Counted from the stretch's first letter, positions 53,020 to 62,242 are shown. The stretch: 64,000 nt of DNA from Chryseobacterium scophthalmum (GCF_900143185.1 NZ_FSRQ01000002.1:434001-498000), one strand, 5' to 3'. A program made the numbers and translations. Notes: generated by a model not told the origin, from the sequence alone.

Positions 53020-55401
53020 TTATTTATTAAAATCTATATCTTCACTGGTGTTCAAATGTTCATTCACATTTTCTTCTTTTTTACCAGAGTTGTTTTTTGG
53101 TCCTGTGTCTGCAGGCCGTGGATTTTTTAAGTCATCGATGGTTTGCAATCCTCCATCATCACCGTATCCACCGCTAAGTCCCTGAAGATTTGAGCATCCG
53201 TCTTTCCAATCAAGAGGCTTTACAAATTTATCGTCTGGTGATATTTTTAGGCTTTTATCTGCCCATACTTTTTTCATAAATATTGCCCAAATTGGTAATG
53301 CCATTTTTGCTCCCTGACCTTCTCCTGTTCCAAAGAAGTGGGTTGCTCTGTCTTCCCAACCAACCCAAGCTCCGGTTGCCAGTTTTGGAGTAATTCCCAT
53401 AAACCAACCATCAGAGTTATTCTGAGTTGTTCCTGTTTTTGCAGCAATTTCAATGTTTTTAGATACTCCTCGTCTTCCCAGTTCTCCTGAAGCGGTACCA
53501 TATTGAGCAACACCTTTCATTAATTCGATCATGGTGTAAGCGTAATTAGGATTCATTACTTCTTTCGGTTCTGAGATTACTTCTTTTATCACTCTTCCGT
53601 TGACGTCTTCAATTCTCCAGATCATTTCCGGTTTGTTGTAATTTCCGTAATTGGCAAATGTGCTGTAGGCTCCAAGCATTTCATAGATTGTAATATCAGA
53701 AGCTCCTAAAGCCATTGGTAAGCTTGTAGAAATTTCTTCGGTAACCCCCAAATCTCTTGCGGTCTGAATTACGCTTTGTGTTCCTGTCATTTCAGCTAAT
53801 CTTAATGCAACAGGGTTTTGAGAGTGTGCTAAAGCGTCTTTCAAAGTTAACATTCCTCCTCTTCCGGGTACATGATAGCTTCCTTTGTTGAAACTAGCAT
53901 TTGAAATCGTTGAACAAGGTGTTAAACCTAATTTCATAATCGCCGTTGCATAAACAAACGGTTTAAAAGTAGATCCTACCTGTCTTTTTCCTTGTTTGAT
54001 GTGATCATATTGGAAGTGTTGCCAATCGATTCCTCCAACCCAAGCTTTAATTTCGCCTGTTCCCGGAACCATAGACATTAAACCTGCCTGTGCAATTTGC
54101 TTGTGCCATCTTATAGAATCCCAAGGAGACATTTCAACTTCTTCTTCACCTGCCCAAGTAAATCTTGACATTTTTATCGGTTTGTGGAATTCCATTAAAA
54201 TTGAATCTTCAGGAACTCCGGCTCTGCTTAATTGTTTGTAACGACCGGTTCGTTTTACCGCCTGCATCATTACTTTGTTTGCTTGTTGATCGTTAAGGTA
54301 GTAAAAAGGTCTGTTTTTTCTGCCTCTCTGTTCTGCATCAAATCTTTTTTGAAGATCAGTTAAATGTTCTTTGATAGACTCTTCCGCATACTTCTGCATC
54401 TTAGAATCAAGCGTTACATATATTTTTAATCCGTCTTTAAATAGATTTAATGGTTTTCCTGTTTCTTTTTCGTAATCTTTAAGATAGGTATCTATTTCCT
54501 TTTTTAAATAGAACTTATAATATGCTGAATAATCATCAGTAATATTTTTAATAGGATGATAATCTGTCGTAATAGGTGTTGAAACTGCTTTGTCGTAAGT
54601 TGCCTGATCTACATAACCTGTTTCAAGCATTTGGGATAATACCACATCTCTTCTTCTTTTTGCTCTGTCAGGATTTCTTAATGGGTTATTTGCAATAGGT
54701 GCTTCAAGCATAGATACAAATACTGCTGCTTCCGGAAGTGTAAGTTGTGATGTAGATTTATTAAAATAAATTTTAGACGCCATCTCAACGCCGTTTGCGT
54801 TGTAAGTAAAATCAAACTTGTTGAAATATAAAGTGATGATTTCTTCCTTGGTATATCTCTTTTCTAAACTTACGGCAACCACCCATTCTTTAAGCTTTTG
54901 AATTGCTCTTTTTACGGGGTTTTTTGAAGGTTCTTTTGTAAATAAAAGTTTTGCCAGCTGTTGAGTGATGGTAGAACCTCCACCTCGGTCACCACCGTAT
55001 CTTACTGCTCTCAAAATAGATTTTAAATCAATACCCGAATGTTCTTTAAAACGCTCATCTTCTTTTGCCTGAAGTGCATAAATCAGGTAGGGAGGTAAAT
55101 CTTTATAAGTTACCGGCTGCGTTTTCTCTTTCTCAAATTTGCCTAAAAGAACTCCATCTGATGAATAAATTTGAGAGGCCACATAAATATCCGGATTTTC
55201 AAGTTCTTTTACATCGGGCATTTCACCAAGAAAGCCTTGGGAAACTGCAAAGAAAAGCCCTGAAATACCTAAAACTACTGCAATAAACCCAATCCAGATG
55301 AATTTTACCCATCTTTTCCAGGCAGAGTTTTTGGTGCTTTTTTTAGGAGGAAGGGGGAACGTCTTTCCCTTGTTTCCTTTATTTTGTTTGTTTTCTTCCA
55401 T
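53020..55401 (-). CDS. Class A penicillin-binding protein (PBP1A type)
   Basis: 793 residues. A Lys-rich N-terminus and one membrane helix (about 34-54) precede the glycosyltransferase family 51 domain, with catalytic Glu114 in KEDERFKEHSGID and GGSTITQQLAKLLF at 142-154. The transpeptidase domain has Ser477 in STFKPF, SQN at 527-529 and KTGT in AAKTGTTQNNSDGW. It polymerises and cross-links peptidoglycan. The acidic C-terminal tail (ENVNEHLNTSEDIDF) is probably flexible. It starts 6 bases after gldH, last in a three-gene operon. Confidence 0.96.
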   Translation of the reverse strand: MEENKQNKGNKGKTFPLPPKKSTKNSAWKRWVKFIWIGFIAVVLGISGLFFAVSQGFLGEMPDVKELENPDIYVASQIYSSDGVLLGKFEKEKTQPVTYKDLPPYLIYALQAKEDERFKEHSGIDLKSILRAVRYGGDRGGGSTITQQLAKLLFTKEPSKNPVKRAIQKLKEWVVAVSLEKRYTKEEIITLYFNKFDFTYNANGVEMASKIYFNKSTSQLTLPEAAVFVSMLEAPIANNPLRNPDRAKRRRDVVLSQMLETGYVDQATYDKAVSTPITTDYHPIKNITDDYSAYYKFYLKKEIDTYLKDYEKETGKPLNLFKDGLKIYVTLDSKMQKYAEESIKEHLTDLQKRFDAEQRGRKNRPFYYLNDQQANKVMMQAVKRTGRYKQLSRAGVPEDSILMEFHKPIKMSRFTWAGEEEVEMSPWDSIRWHKQIAQAGLMSMVPGTGEIKAWVGGIDWQHFQYDHIKQGKRQVGSTFKPFVYATAIMKLGLTPCSTISNASFNKGSYHVPGRGGMLTLKDALAHSQNPVALRLAEMTGTQSVIQTARDLGVTEEISTSLPMALGASDITIYEMLGAYSTFANYGNYNKPEMIWRIEDVNGRVIKEVISEPKEVMNPNYAYTMIELMKGVAQYGTASGELGRRGVSKNIEIAAKTGTTQNNSDGWFMGITPKLATGAWVGWEDRATHFFGTGEGQGAKMALPIWAIFMKKVWADKSLKISPDDKFVKPLDWKDGCSNLQGLSGGYGDDGGLQTIDDLKNPRPADTGPKNNSGKKEENVNEHLNTSEDIDFNK

Positions 55402-55407
55402 GTATAA

Positions 55408-55869
55408 TTACGGTTTAGCCGTTTCTACTTTTATACCTAAGTCTTCAATTCCAGGAAGATTGTCGTTTCTCATTGCCTGAGCAACTGCAATTTCATAATT
55501 GCCTTTTTCCGGGAATTTGTAATTCAATTTATACTGAAACAAAGTTTCTTTCGTTTCTCCAAATCCTGTTCCAAGCCATTCTCCGTTTGGTTTTGCTAAA
55601 ATATAATTCAGCGTATCAATCTGTTTGGCTTTGGTTTTAGGGTTGGTAAGATTAACAATGAATCTTATATTACTGTAAGGGTACTCATTGTTGTTCCTTA
55701 CAACAAATATAAGATTTTTAGGATTTTGCGGATCCGAAATTTCAAGATTAAATTTTTGTTGGGTCTTCTTATTCCATTTATTATCAACGTTATTCATGAT
55801 AACGTCTTCTCCGGTAGCGTTGCAGCTTACCAAAAAAACAAGGAGAAAAAGTCCTGAAATTTTATGCAT
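55408..55869 (-). CDS. gldH: Gliding motility/T9SS lipoprotein GldH
   Basis: 153 residues from the ATG at 55869; the longer frame upstream lies within ricT and gives no signal peptide. The signal ends in LVFLVSCNATG, a lipobox. The mature part (VIMNNVDNKWNKKTQQKFNLEI, NNEYPYSNIRFIVNLTNPKTK, GEWLGTGFGETKETLFQYKLNYKFP) matches GldH, which in Flavobacterium johnsoniae is needed for gliding and secretion. It overlaps ricT by 8 bases and precedes the PBP gene, so the three are translationally linked. Confidence 0.9.
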   Translation of the reverse strand: MHKISGLFLLVFLVSCNATGEDVIMNNVDNKWNKKTQQKFNLEISDPQNPKNLIFVVRNNNEYPYSNIRFIVNLTNPKTKAKQIDTLNYILAKPNGEWLGTGFGETKETLFQYKLNYKFPEKGNYEIAVAQAMRNDNLPGIEDLGIKVETAKP

Positions 55870-57310
55870 TATTATCTTTTTTTGGAGGAAATTTCTTTTT
55901 AAACTTCTTTTTGGGCTGTTGATTCTGTGGTTTTTTATCAACATCATTATTTACTGCTTCAGTTTTTTCCAACTGCGGTTTTTCCGATTGTGGTTTCTGC
56001 TGTTGCGGTTTTTGAGGCCTTTGATTATTATTTTGATTAGGCCTTGTGTTTTTTTCAGGTCTTTGCTGACGTTCAGGTCTTTCTGTTCTTTCGCCTTTAT
56101 CTGCTCTGTCCTGTGGTTTTTCGTTGTTTTCAGGTCTAGGCTTTCTAGGTCCCTGATTTTGATTGTTGTTTGGTCTGTTTTGATTCTGATTTCCTTGATT
56201 TCTGTTTTTGTTGAAACCTCTGTTTTTCTTTTCAAAACGATCGACACTGTTTTCTTGAATTAAATCTACCGTTTTAATAGAAATTTCAGGTTGTTTCAAA
56301 TCTTCGAGAGGTAACGTTTTTTCACCTCTTTTATTTTGTGAAATCATTTTTTTAACCAAATCAACGTCGAAATCGTACCACGCCATCGAGCTGTCAACGT
56401 AAGCAAACCACATTTTCTTTTTGAAAACATCAATTTTTATACAGAAAGCTCTTCCTTTTTCGGTATCAATCATGGTTGAAGAAGAAGGGAAGTGGCTTAA
56501 TGCATCAAGATAGCTGTCTAATTCATAGTTTAGACAACATTTAAGTTTACCACATTGTCCTGCTAGTTTTTGAGGATTGATGCTCAATTGCTGATATCTT
56601 GCAACATTGGTGTTTACCGATCTGAAGTCAGTTAACCAAGTAGAGCAACACAATTCTCTTCCGCAAGATCCTATTCCGCCTACTTTTGCAGCTTCCTGTC
56701 TGAAACCGATCTGTTTCATATCGATTTTTGTACGGAAAGCTCCTGCAAATTCTTTAATCAACATTCTGAAATCCACTCGGTTATCGGCGGTGTAATAGAA
56801 TGTTACTTTAGAAGAGTCGCCTTGATATTCCACATCAGTAATCTTCATTTCAAGACCTATTCTGTGTGAAATTTTTCGGGCTTCAATTTTTACATTTTCC
56901 TCTTTTTTTCTAGCTTCCTGCCAAACTTCAATGTCTTTTTGGTTGGCTAGCCTATATATTTTAAGTGGGTTTTCTTCTGAAGCTCTTTTTTTCTTCATCT
57001 GAATTTTCACTAATTCACCAGTGAGGCTTACTACGCCTACATCATGTCCCGGACTAGATTCTACTGTTACAATGCTACCTATATGTAAAGGAATATTATT
57101 TACATTTTTATAAAATAATTTTCTGTCATTTTTAAATCTAACTTCTACAAAATCACACCTGTTTGATGCAGGGTTTTGTACGTTAGACAGCCAATCGAAA
57201 ACACTTAATTTATAACTATTACCGCAGGTATTTACACTTTCACAGCCATTCGCAGATTTTGTTCCGCAAGAATGTGCAGAATCGCCGGATGTTTTACATC
57301 CACAACTCAT
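55862..57310 (-). CDS. ricT: PSP1 domain protein, RicT (YaaT)-like, with long basic tail
   Basis: 482 residues. The N-terminus is Cys-rich (MSCGCKTSGDSAHSCGTKS). The PSP1 core has VEVRFKNDRKLFYKN, GLEMKITDVEYQGDSSKVTFYYTADNRVDFR, then the cluster-binding Cys groups SCGRELCCSTWL and GQCGKLKCCLNYE. In Bacillus the RicA-RicF-RicT complex carries Fe-S clusters and affects RNA processing. Residues about 360-482 are a low-complexity tail of Asn, Gln, Pro, Lys and Arg (NQGNQNQNRPNNNQNQ, ending PKKKFKKKFPPKKDNNA), absent from Bacillus RicT. First gene of the gldH operon, under a consensus promoter. Confidence 0.85.
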   Translation of the reverse strand: MSCGCKTSGDSAHSCGTKSANGCESVNTCGNSYKLSVFDWLSNVQNPASNRCDFVEVRFKNDRKLFYKNVNNIPLHIGSIVTVESSPGHDVGVVSLTGELVKIQMKKKRASEENPLKIYRLANQKDIEVWQEARKKEENVKIEARKISHRIGLEMKITDVEYQGDSSKVTFYYTADNRVDFRMLIKEFAGAFRTKIDMKQIGFRQEAAKVGGIGSCGRELCCSTWLTDFRSVNTNVARYQQLSINPQKLAGQCGKLKCCLNYELDSYLDALSHFPSSSTMIDTEKGRAFCIKIDVFKKKMWFAYVDSSMAWYDFDVDLVKKMISQNKRGEKTLPLEDLKQPEISIKTVDLIQENSVDRFEKKNRGFNKNRNQGNQNQNRPNNNQNQGPRKPRPENNEKPQDRADKGERTERPERQQRPEKNTRPNQNNNQRPQKPQQQKPQSEKPQLEKTEAVNNDVDKKPQNQQPKKKFKKKFPPKKDNNA

Positions 57311-57331
57311 ATTATAATTTGTTTAATCTTG

Positions 57332-57360
57332 CAAATTTATTGATTTTTATCTTTATACAA
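57332..57360 (-). promoter_or_regulatory. Promoter of the ricT-gldH-pbp operon
   Basis: Minus strand: TTG (57360-57358), 18-base spacer, TAAATTTG (57339-57332), full consensus, 21 bases before the ATG. Confidence 0.7.
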
Positions 57361-57560
57361 TTCCAAATGTACTAAATATTAATTTTTGAAAATGTTTAAT
57401 ATTAAACATGGTGAAAATTGATTGTCTGGATTCTCTTTAATGCAATGTTATTGAGTGTGTTATTTTAATTTATGCAGGAGATATTATTTTAAACATAGTT
57501 TTCTTTTATTACTTTGTTTAAAATTTTAAGATTTATTAACAGACCTAAACAAAATAATTT

Positions 57561-57568
57561 TATATTTG
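57561..57568 (+). promoter_or_regulatory. -7 element of the fadL-like gene
   Basis: TATATTTG, a full TAnnTTTG match 19 bases before the ATG; no TTG at normal spacing. The rest of 57361-57560 shows nothing else I can name. Confidence 0.4.
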
Positions 57569-57587
57569 GGTTATATAATAATAGTCT

Positions 57588-58826
57588 ATGAAAAAAATAT
57601 TAATATCAACCGCTTTATTGGCTGGAGTTTTATCTTATGCAGGAGGCTTTAGAGTTTCTTTGCAAGGGGTAAAGCAATTGGCAATGGCACATACAAGTGC
57701 ACATGCTGAAGATGCGAGTGTTGCATTCTTTAATCCGGCAGGTATGTCATTTATTCCTTCTAAACTAAGTATTGTTGCAGGAGGTTTTGGAGCAAGTAAT
57801 AAAGTTACTTTTCAGAATTTAAATACTTTACAAAGTACAGAGACTGATAATCCGTTGGGTACACCAATTTATGCAGCGATTGCTTATAAGCCGATTGATA
57901 AATTATCGATTGGTTTTAGTTTTTCTACGCCTTTTGGTAGCACAATTCAGTATCCTTACGATTGGGAAGGAAGAGAAATGGTACAGAAACTTGAGCTGAA
58001 AAGTTTTTATTTCCAGCCTATGGTTTCTGTGAAAATGGCAGACTGGGTTTCTTTCGGTGCGAGTTATATTTACGCAAGAGGATCGGTAAATTGGGATAAA
58101 GCAGTGACGCAATTTGGCGGAACGGTTAATATTAACGACGAGAAAGCAAGTGGTCACGGTTATGGTTTTGGTTTTTATTTCAGACCAGATCCAAAATTTG
58201 ATATGAGTATTGCATACCGTTCACCCGTTGATATGAAAGCTAAAAAAGGAACTGCAACTTTCGTAGCGCCTGCACAAACTACTGTAAACACGCTTTTAGG
58301 ATTGAACGGAGCGGGACAGGATAGTTTCACAGCAACTTTACCTCTTGTAGAAGAATATACAATTGGTTTAACATATAGAGTTACTCCAAAATGGCAAATC
58401 TCTGCAGATTTCAACTACCATGGTTGGGAAAGATATAGTAGACTGACTTTAGATTTTGCTAATGCACCAATTGGAAATCAGGCAGATCCTACAATATTGG
58501 TTGCTCCAAAGAACTTTAAAAATTCAAAAACAGTAAGATTAGGAACTCAGTATGCATTCACTAATATGATTTATGGTCGTTTAGGTGCTTATTACGATGA
58601 ATCTCCTTATTCTGATGAAAACTTCATTCCAGAAACACCATCTTTTGACTCTTTTGTGTTGACAGGAGGTTTAGGTTTCAAGCTTAATAAATTCGGAGTT
58701 GACGTTGCTGGAGGTTATGCAATGCCACAAAGCAGAGATGTGAAAAATAATTACTTAGGTTTCTATGGTCAGGCAAAGGCTAAAGCATTCTATTTTGGTC
58801 TAGGTTTATCTTATAATGCTTTTTAA
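57588..58826 (+). CDS. OmpP1/FadL family outer-membrane transporter
   Basis: 412 residues. A signal peptide (MKKILISTALLAGVLSYA) leads to GGFRVSLQGVKQLAMAHTSAHAEDASVAFFNPAGMS. The NPAG motif near residue 51 and the N-terminal hatch are FadL hallmarks. The rest is beta-barrel strands with aromatic ends, closing with FYFGLGLSYNAF. FadL porins take up long-chain fatty acids or other hydrophobic molecules. The SGNH hydrolase gene follows 9 bases later, so a pathway of ester cleavage and uptake of the released lipid is plausible (inference). Confidence 0.93.
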   Translation: MKKILISTALLAGVLSYAGGFRVSLQGVKQLAMAHTSAHAEDASVAFFNPAGMSFIPSKLSIVAGGFGASNKVTFQNLNTLQSTETDNPLGTPIYAAIAYKPIDKLSIGFSFSTPFGSTIQYPYDWEGREMVQKLELKSFYFQPMVSVKMADWVSFGASYIYARGSVNWDKAVTQFGGTVNINDEKASGHGYGFGFYFRPDPKFDMSIAYRSPVDMKAKKGTATFVAPAQTTVNTLLGLNGAGQDSFTATLPLVEEYTIGLTYRVTPKWQISADFNYHGWERYSRLTLDFANAPIGNQADPTILVAPKNFKNSKTVRLGTQYAFTNMIYGRLGAYYDESPYSDENFIPETPSFDSFVLTGGLGFKLNKFGVDVAGGYAMPQSRDVKNNYLGFYGQAKAKAFYFGLGLSYNAF

Positions 58827-58835
58827 TTTTAAATT

Positions 58836-60401
58836 ATGAAAAAAATAATAATATCTACAATAGCTGTTTCTGCACTTTTTTTTACAGTAAGTTGTAATAC
58901 AGATTTTGATACTGATGTAGAAGACATCGTTGTAACGAAAGGTGAAGCAGATTTCTCTAATTATGTTGCACTGGGAAACTCACTTACATCAGGTTATAGA
59001 GATGGAACACTTTACAGTGATGGCCAAAACGAATCTTATCCAAGTATGATTGCAATGCAAATGAAACTTGCAGGTGGAGGAGCGTTTAAGCAGCCATTGA
59101 TGCCCAATAATGTTGGAGGCTTTACAAATTTACCAGGCTTCCCAGGAAAACTCGTTTTAAAAATGGTTAATGGAGCTTTAGCTCCTGTTGCGTCTCCTGC
59201 TGCTGCAGCTTTAGATAATGTTGCTGCAGGTAGACCATATAATAATATGGGAGTTCCCGGTGCAAAATCTTTTCATCTTGTAGCTCCAAATTATGGAAGT
59301 GCTGCAGGTTTGTCTACAGGAACTGCAAATCCTTATTTTGTAAGATTTGCCTCTTCAGCAACGACGAGCGTTTTAGCAGATGCAATGGTACAAAAACCAA
59401 GCTTTTTCTCTCTTTGGATTGGTAATAATGATGTGTTGTCATATGCAACCAATGGTGGAACAAACTCGCAAACTACAGGAGGAGTTACTACATATACTGC
59501 TGCGACAGTACAGAACGGCAATACAAATCCTGCGACATACAGATCAAATGATATTTCAGATGCTAATGTAGTAGCAGGTTCTATAAAAGGTGTTCTTGAT
59601 GGGCTGAAAAGTGTAGGATCTACAAAAGGTATTATTGCAAATATTCCTGATGTTACCAATATCCCGTTTTTCACAAGAGTTCCTTATAATGCTATACCTT
59701 TAGACGCAGCAAAAGCACAGTCTTTAAATACTCAGCTTTATGGACCTTTAAAAGCAGCGCTTACTGCATTTGGACAAGGTGATAGAATTAATCCTGTTGT
59801 GGCAGGAAATAATCCGGTGCTTATTATTGATAACAAATTAGCTAATCTTTCAGCACAGCTTACCGCTGCGCTTACTGCAGGTGGTGTTCCGGCAACTCAG
59901 GCTGCATTTATAGGAAATGCTTTCGGAAGAGCACGTCAGGCAAAACCTGGAGAATTAATGCTTCTTACATCAAGTGCGCTGTTAGGTTTAGATGCAACAA
60001 CTAATCAACCTGCTACACCAGCTTCTGTATTTATTTACGGAGCAAGTTTCCCAATAGGAGATCAGTATTCATTAACGACAGATGAAGTGAATAATATTTC
60101 TACAGCTGTTAAAGCTTATAATACCTCTATCAGATCTATGGCAGATTCTTATGGTTTAGCTTTTGTTGATATGAATGCTAAAATGATTGAATTAAATTCT
60201 AAATCAGGAATTTCTTGGAATGGAGTGAAATATACAGCTACTTTTGTTACGGGTGGTACTTTCTCTTTAGATGGAGTTCACCTTACCGGAAGAGGATATG
60301 CAGTGGTTGCTAATGAATTTATAAAGGCAATCAACATGAAATATAAATCGACTTTACCGCAGGTAGATCCTAATAAATATTCAGGAATTACATTTCCTTA
60401 A
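58836..60401 (+). CDS. SGNH/GDSL hydrolase lipoprotein
   Basis: 521 residues. The signal ends in FFTVSCNTD with Cys20 as lipid site. Block I is YVALGNSLTSGY with likely nucleophile Ser49, block III WIGNNDVL near residue 190, and block V SLDGVHLTGRGY with the catalytic Asp/His near residue 475. At 521 residues it is longer than minimal SGNH esterases; the region between about 200 and 440 is extended. The enzyme is expected to cleave ester bonds at the cell surface. It follows the FadL-type porin by 9 bases. Confidence 0.88.
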   Translation: MKKIIISTIAVSALFFTVSCNTDFDTDVEDIVVTKGEADFSNYVALGNSLTSGYRDGTLYSDGQNESYPSMIAMQMKLAGGGAFKQPLMPNNVGGFTNLPGFPGKLVLKMVNGALAPVASPAAAALDNVAAGRPYNNMGVPGAKSFHLVAPNYGSAAGLSTGTANPYFVRFASSATTSVLADAMVQKPSFFSLWIGNNDVLSYATNGGTNSQTTGGVTTYTAATVQNGNTNPATYRSNDISDANVVAGSIKGVLDGLKSVGSTKGIIANIPDVTNIPFFTRVPYNAIPLDAAKAQSLNTQLYGPLKAALTAFGQGDRINPVVAGNNPVLIIDNKLANLSAQLTAALTAGGVPATQAAFIGNAFGRARQAKPGELMLLTSSALLGLDATTNQPATPASVFIYGASFPIGDQYSLTTDEVNNISTAVKAYNTSIRSMADSYGLAFVDMNAKMIELNSKSGISWNGVKYTATFVTGGTFSLDGVHLTGRGYAVVANEFIKAINMKYKSTLPQVDPNKYSGITFP

Positions 60402-60423
60402 TCGGAGATAAAAATAAATAATA

Positions 60424-60457
60424 GAAACCACAGGATTGATTCTTGTGGTTTTTTTTT
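60424..60457 (+). terminator. Terminator of the fadL-like/SGNH operon
   Basis: aaaccaca / tgtggttt stem (60425-60432 with 60444-60451) then a T run. It overlaps the prs promoter. Confidence 0.75.
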
Positions 60458-60464
60458 AAATTTG
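60436..60464 (+). promoter_or_regulatory. Promoter of prs, embedded in the upstream terminator
   Basis: TTG at 60436-60438 (in the terminator loop), 18-base spacer, TAAATTTG at 60457-60464, full consensus, 22 bases before the ATG. Confidence 0.55.
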
Positions 60465-60486
60465 CAAAATCTTTTAAAAAGTAAAA

Positions 60487-61425
60487 ATGGCCGATCAGTT
60501 AAGTTATCTATTTTCTACAAGAACCAGTAAGGATCTTGCAGAAAAAATTGCCCAGCATTATGGGAAAGAATTAGGAAAAATCAACTTTCAGGAGTTCAGC
60601 GACGGAGAATTCGAACCTGTTTTAGACGAATCTGTAAGAGGAGGAAGAGTTTTCCTAATCGGATCTACGTTTCCGCCGGCAGACAATCTTTTAGAATTGC
60701 TTCTAATGATTGATGCAGCAAAAAGAGCTTCTGCAAAAAGTATTACCGTAGTGCTTCCGTACTTTGGGCTTGCAAGACAAGACAGAAAAGACAAGCCAAG
60801 AGCGCCGATTGGTGCTAAATTGGTGGCAAATCTTTTAACTGCTGCAGGTGCAACTAGAGTAATGACGATGGATTTACATGCAGATCAGATTCAAGGATTC
60901 TTTGAAATTCCTGTTGATCATTTGTATGCTTCTACCATCTTTGTAGACTACATTAAGAATCTTAAGCTTGATAATCTTACCATTGCTTCTCCGGATATGG
61001 GAGGTGCAAAAAGAGCAAAAAACTATGCAGGTCACCTTGGTGCAGACGTAGTAATTGCCTATAAAGAAAGAAAAAAAGCAAACGTTGTAGAAGAAATGTT
61101 CCTTATCGGGGATGTTGAAGGTAAAAACGTTATTCTTATTGACGACATGATTGATACTGCAGGAACACTTTGCAAAGCTGCAGATATCTTAATGGAAAAA
61201 GGAGCGAAATCTGTAAGAGCAATGGCTACTCACGGAGTGCTTTCTGGGAAGGCTTATGACAATATTGAGAACTCACAATTGTTGGAAGTTATTGTAACTG
61301 ACTCAATTCCTGTGAAAAATGGTTTGTCATCTAAAATAAAAGTGCTATCTTGCGCCCCATTATTTGCAGATGTTATGAAGATGGTGCACGAGCATCAATC
61401 TATTAGCAGTAAGTTCGTTATCTAG
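60487..61425 (+). CDS. prs: Ribose-phosphate pyrophosphokinase
   Basis: 312 residues, standard length. It makes PRPP from ribose 5-phosphate and ATP for nucleotide, His and Trp synthesis. Motifs are FSTRTSKDLAEKIA at the start, the ATP loop FSDGEFEP, TMDLHADQIQGFF (catalytic His), IASPDMGGAKRA and the PRPP loop NVILIDDMIDTAGTLCKAA. apt, also in this window, consumes its product. rplY follows 56 bases later, probably on the same transcript. Confidence 0.97.
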   Translation: MADQLSYLFSTRTSKDLAEKIAQHYGKELGKINFQEFSDGEFEPVLDESVRGGRVFLIGSTFPPADNLLELLLMIDAAKRASAKSITVVLPYFGLARQDRKDKPRAPIGAKLVANLLTAAGATRVMTMDLHADQIQGFFEIPVDHLYASTIFVDYIKNLKLDNLTIASPDMGGAKRAKNYAGHLGADVVIAYKERKKANVVEEMFLIGDVEGKNVILIDDMIDTAGTLCKAADILMEKGAKSVRAMATHGVLSGKAYDNIENSQLLEVIVTDSIPVKNGLSSKIKVLSCAPLFADVMKMVHEHQSISSKFVI

Positions 61426-61481
61426 TTGATAATTAGCTAAATGCAATTTAAATCGAAACAATTTTTTTAAATTTTTTATAA

Positions 61482-62126
61482 ATGAAATCAATTACAATTC
61501 AAGGTACAAAAAGAGAAAGCGTGGGCAAAAAGTCTACAAAAGCTTTACGTGATGCTGAATTAGTTCCTTGTGTTGTTTACGGAGGTGGTGAGCCATTGAA
61601 TTTCTCTGCTACAGAGAAGTCATTCAAAGGTTTGGTATATACTCCTGAAGCACACACGGTATCTATTGAAGTTGACGGACAGGTAATTCCTGCAGTTCTT
61701 CAAGATATTCAGTTCCACCCAATTACAGACAAAATTATTCACGCAGACTTCTACAGATTATCTGACGATAAGCCGGTTATTATGGAAGTTCCTGTAAGAA
61801 TTACAGGTCGTTCTAAAGGTGTTGTAGCTGGTGGTGTTTTACGTCAGACTTTCAGAAAGTTAAAAGTAAAAGCTATTCCTGCAAACTTGCCAGATGAGAT
61901 CGTTGTAGATATTACTCCGCTTAAAATTGGTAACAAACTTTATGTAGGAACTATCAAAGCTGAAGGATATTCTTTCATGCACCCAGACAATGCAGTTGTT
62001 GTAGCTGTTAAAATGTCTAGAAATGCAGCGAAAGGTGGAGCGGCAGCTCAAGATGATGATGAGGATGAAGAAGTTGCAACTGAAGAAGGAGCAGCTCCAG
62101 AAGCGGCTGAAGCTTCAGCAGAATAA
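61482..62126 (+). CDS. rplY: 50S ribosomal protein L25/general stress protein Ctc
   Basis: 214 residues, the long CTC form of L25. The N-terminal 5S rRNA-binding domain reads [38 protein letters not shown]. The C-terminal TL5 domain follows ([43 protein letters not shown]). An acidic Ala/Glu tail ends the protein ([21 protein letters not shown]). A terminator lies 25 bases after the stop. Confidence 0.96.
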   Translation: MKSITIQGTKRESVGKKSTKALRDAELVPCVVYGGGEPLNFSATEKSFKGLVYTPEAHTVSIEVDGQVIPAVLQDIQFHPITDKIIHADFYRLSDDKPVIMEVPVRITGRSKGVVAGGVLRQTFRKLKVKAIPANLPDEIVVDITPLKIGNKLYVGTIKAEGYSFMHPDNAVVVAVKMSRNAAKGGAAAQDDDEDEEVATEEGAAPEAAEASAE

Positions 62127-62150
62127 GAATTTTCTTACTCTAAATAAATT

Positions 62151-62180
62151 AACCTGTCATTTTTTGGCAGGTTTTTTTGT
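62151..62180 (+). terminator. Terminator of the prs-rplY operon
   Basis: aacctgtc / ggcaggtt stem (62151-62158 with 62166-62173, one G-U) with T loop and T run. Confidence 0.75.
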
Positions 62181-62234
62181 TTTAGATAAAAACGATCACT
62201 CTATTAATCTGGCAGACTTTTAGATAAAAAATCG

Positions 62235-62242
62235 TAAATTTG
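62235..62242 (+). promoter_or_regulatory. -7 element of sufS
   Basis: TAAATTTG, a full TAnnTTTG match 41 bases before the ATG; no TTG at usual spacing. Confidence 0.4.

Noticed and set aside
55688..56263. 191-codon plus-strand open frame with many hydrophobic residues
   Set aside because: It is antisense to the low-complexity N/Q/P tail of the RicT-like gene; Phe/Leu/Cys-rich sequence is the expected mirror of such codons. No promoter or leader.
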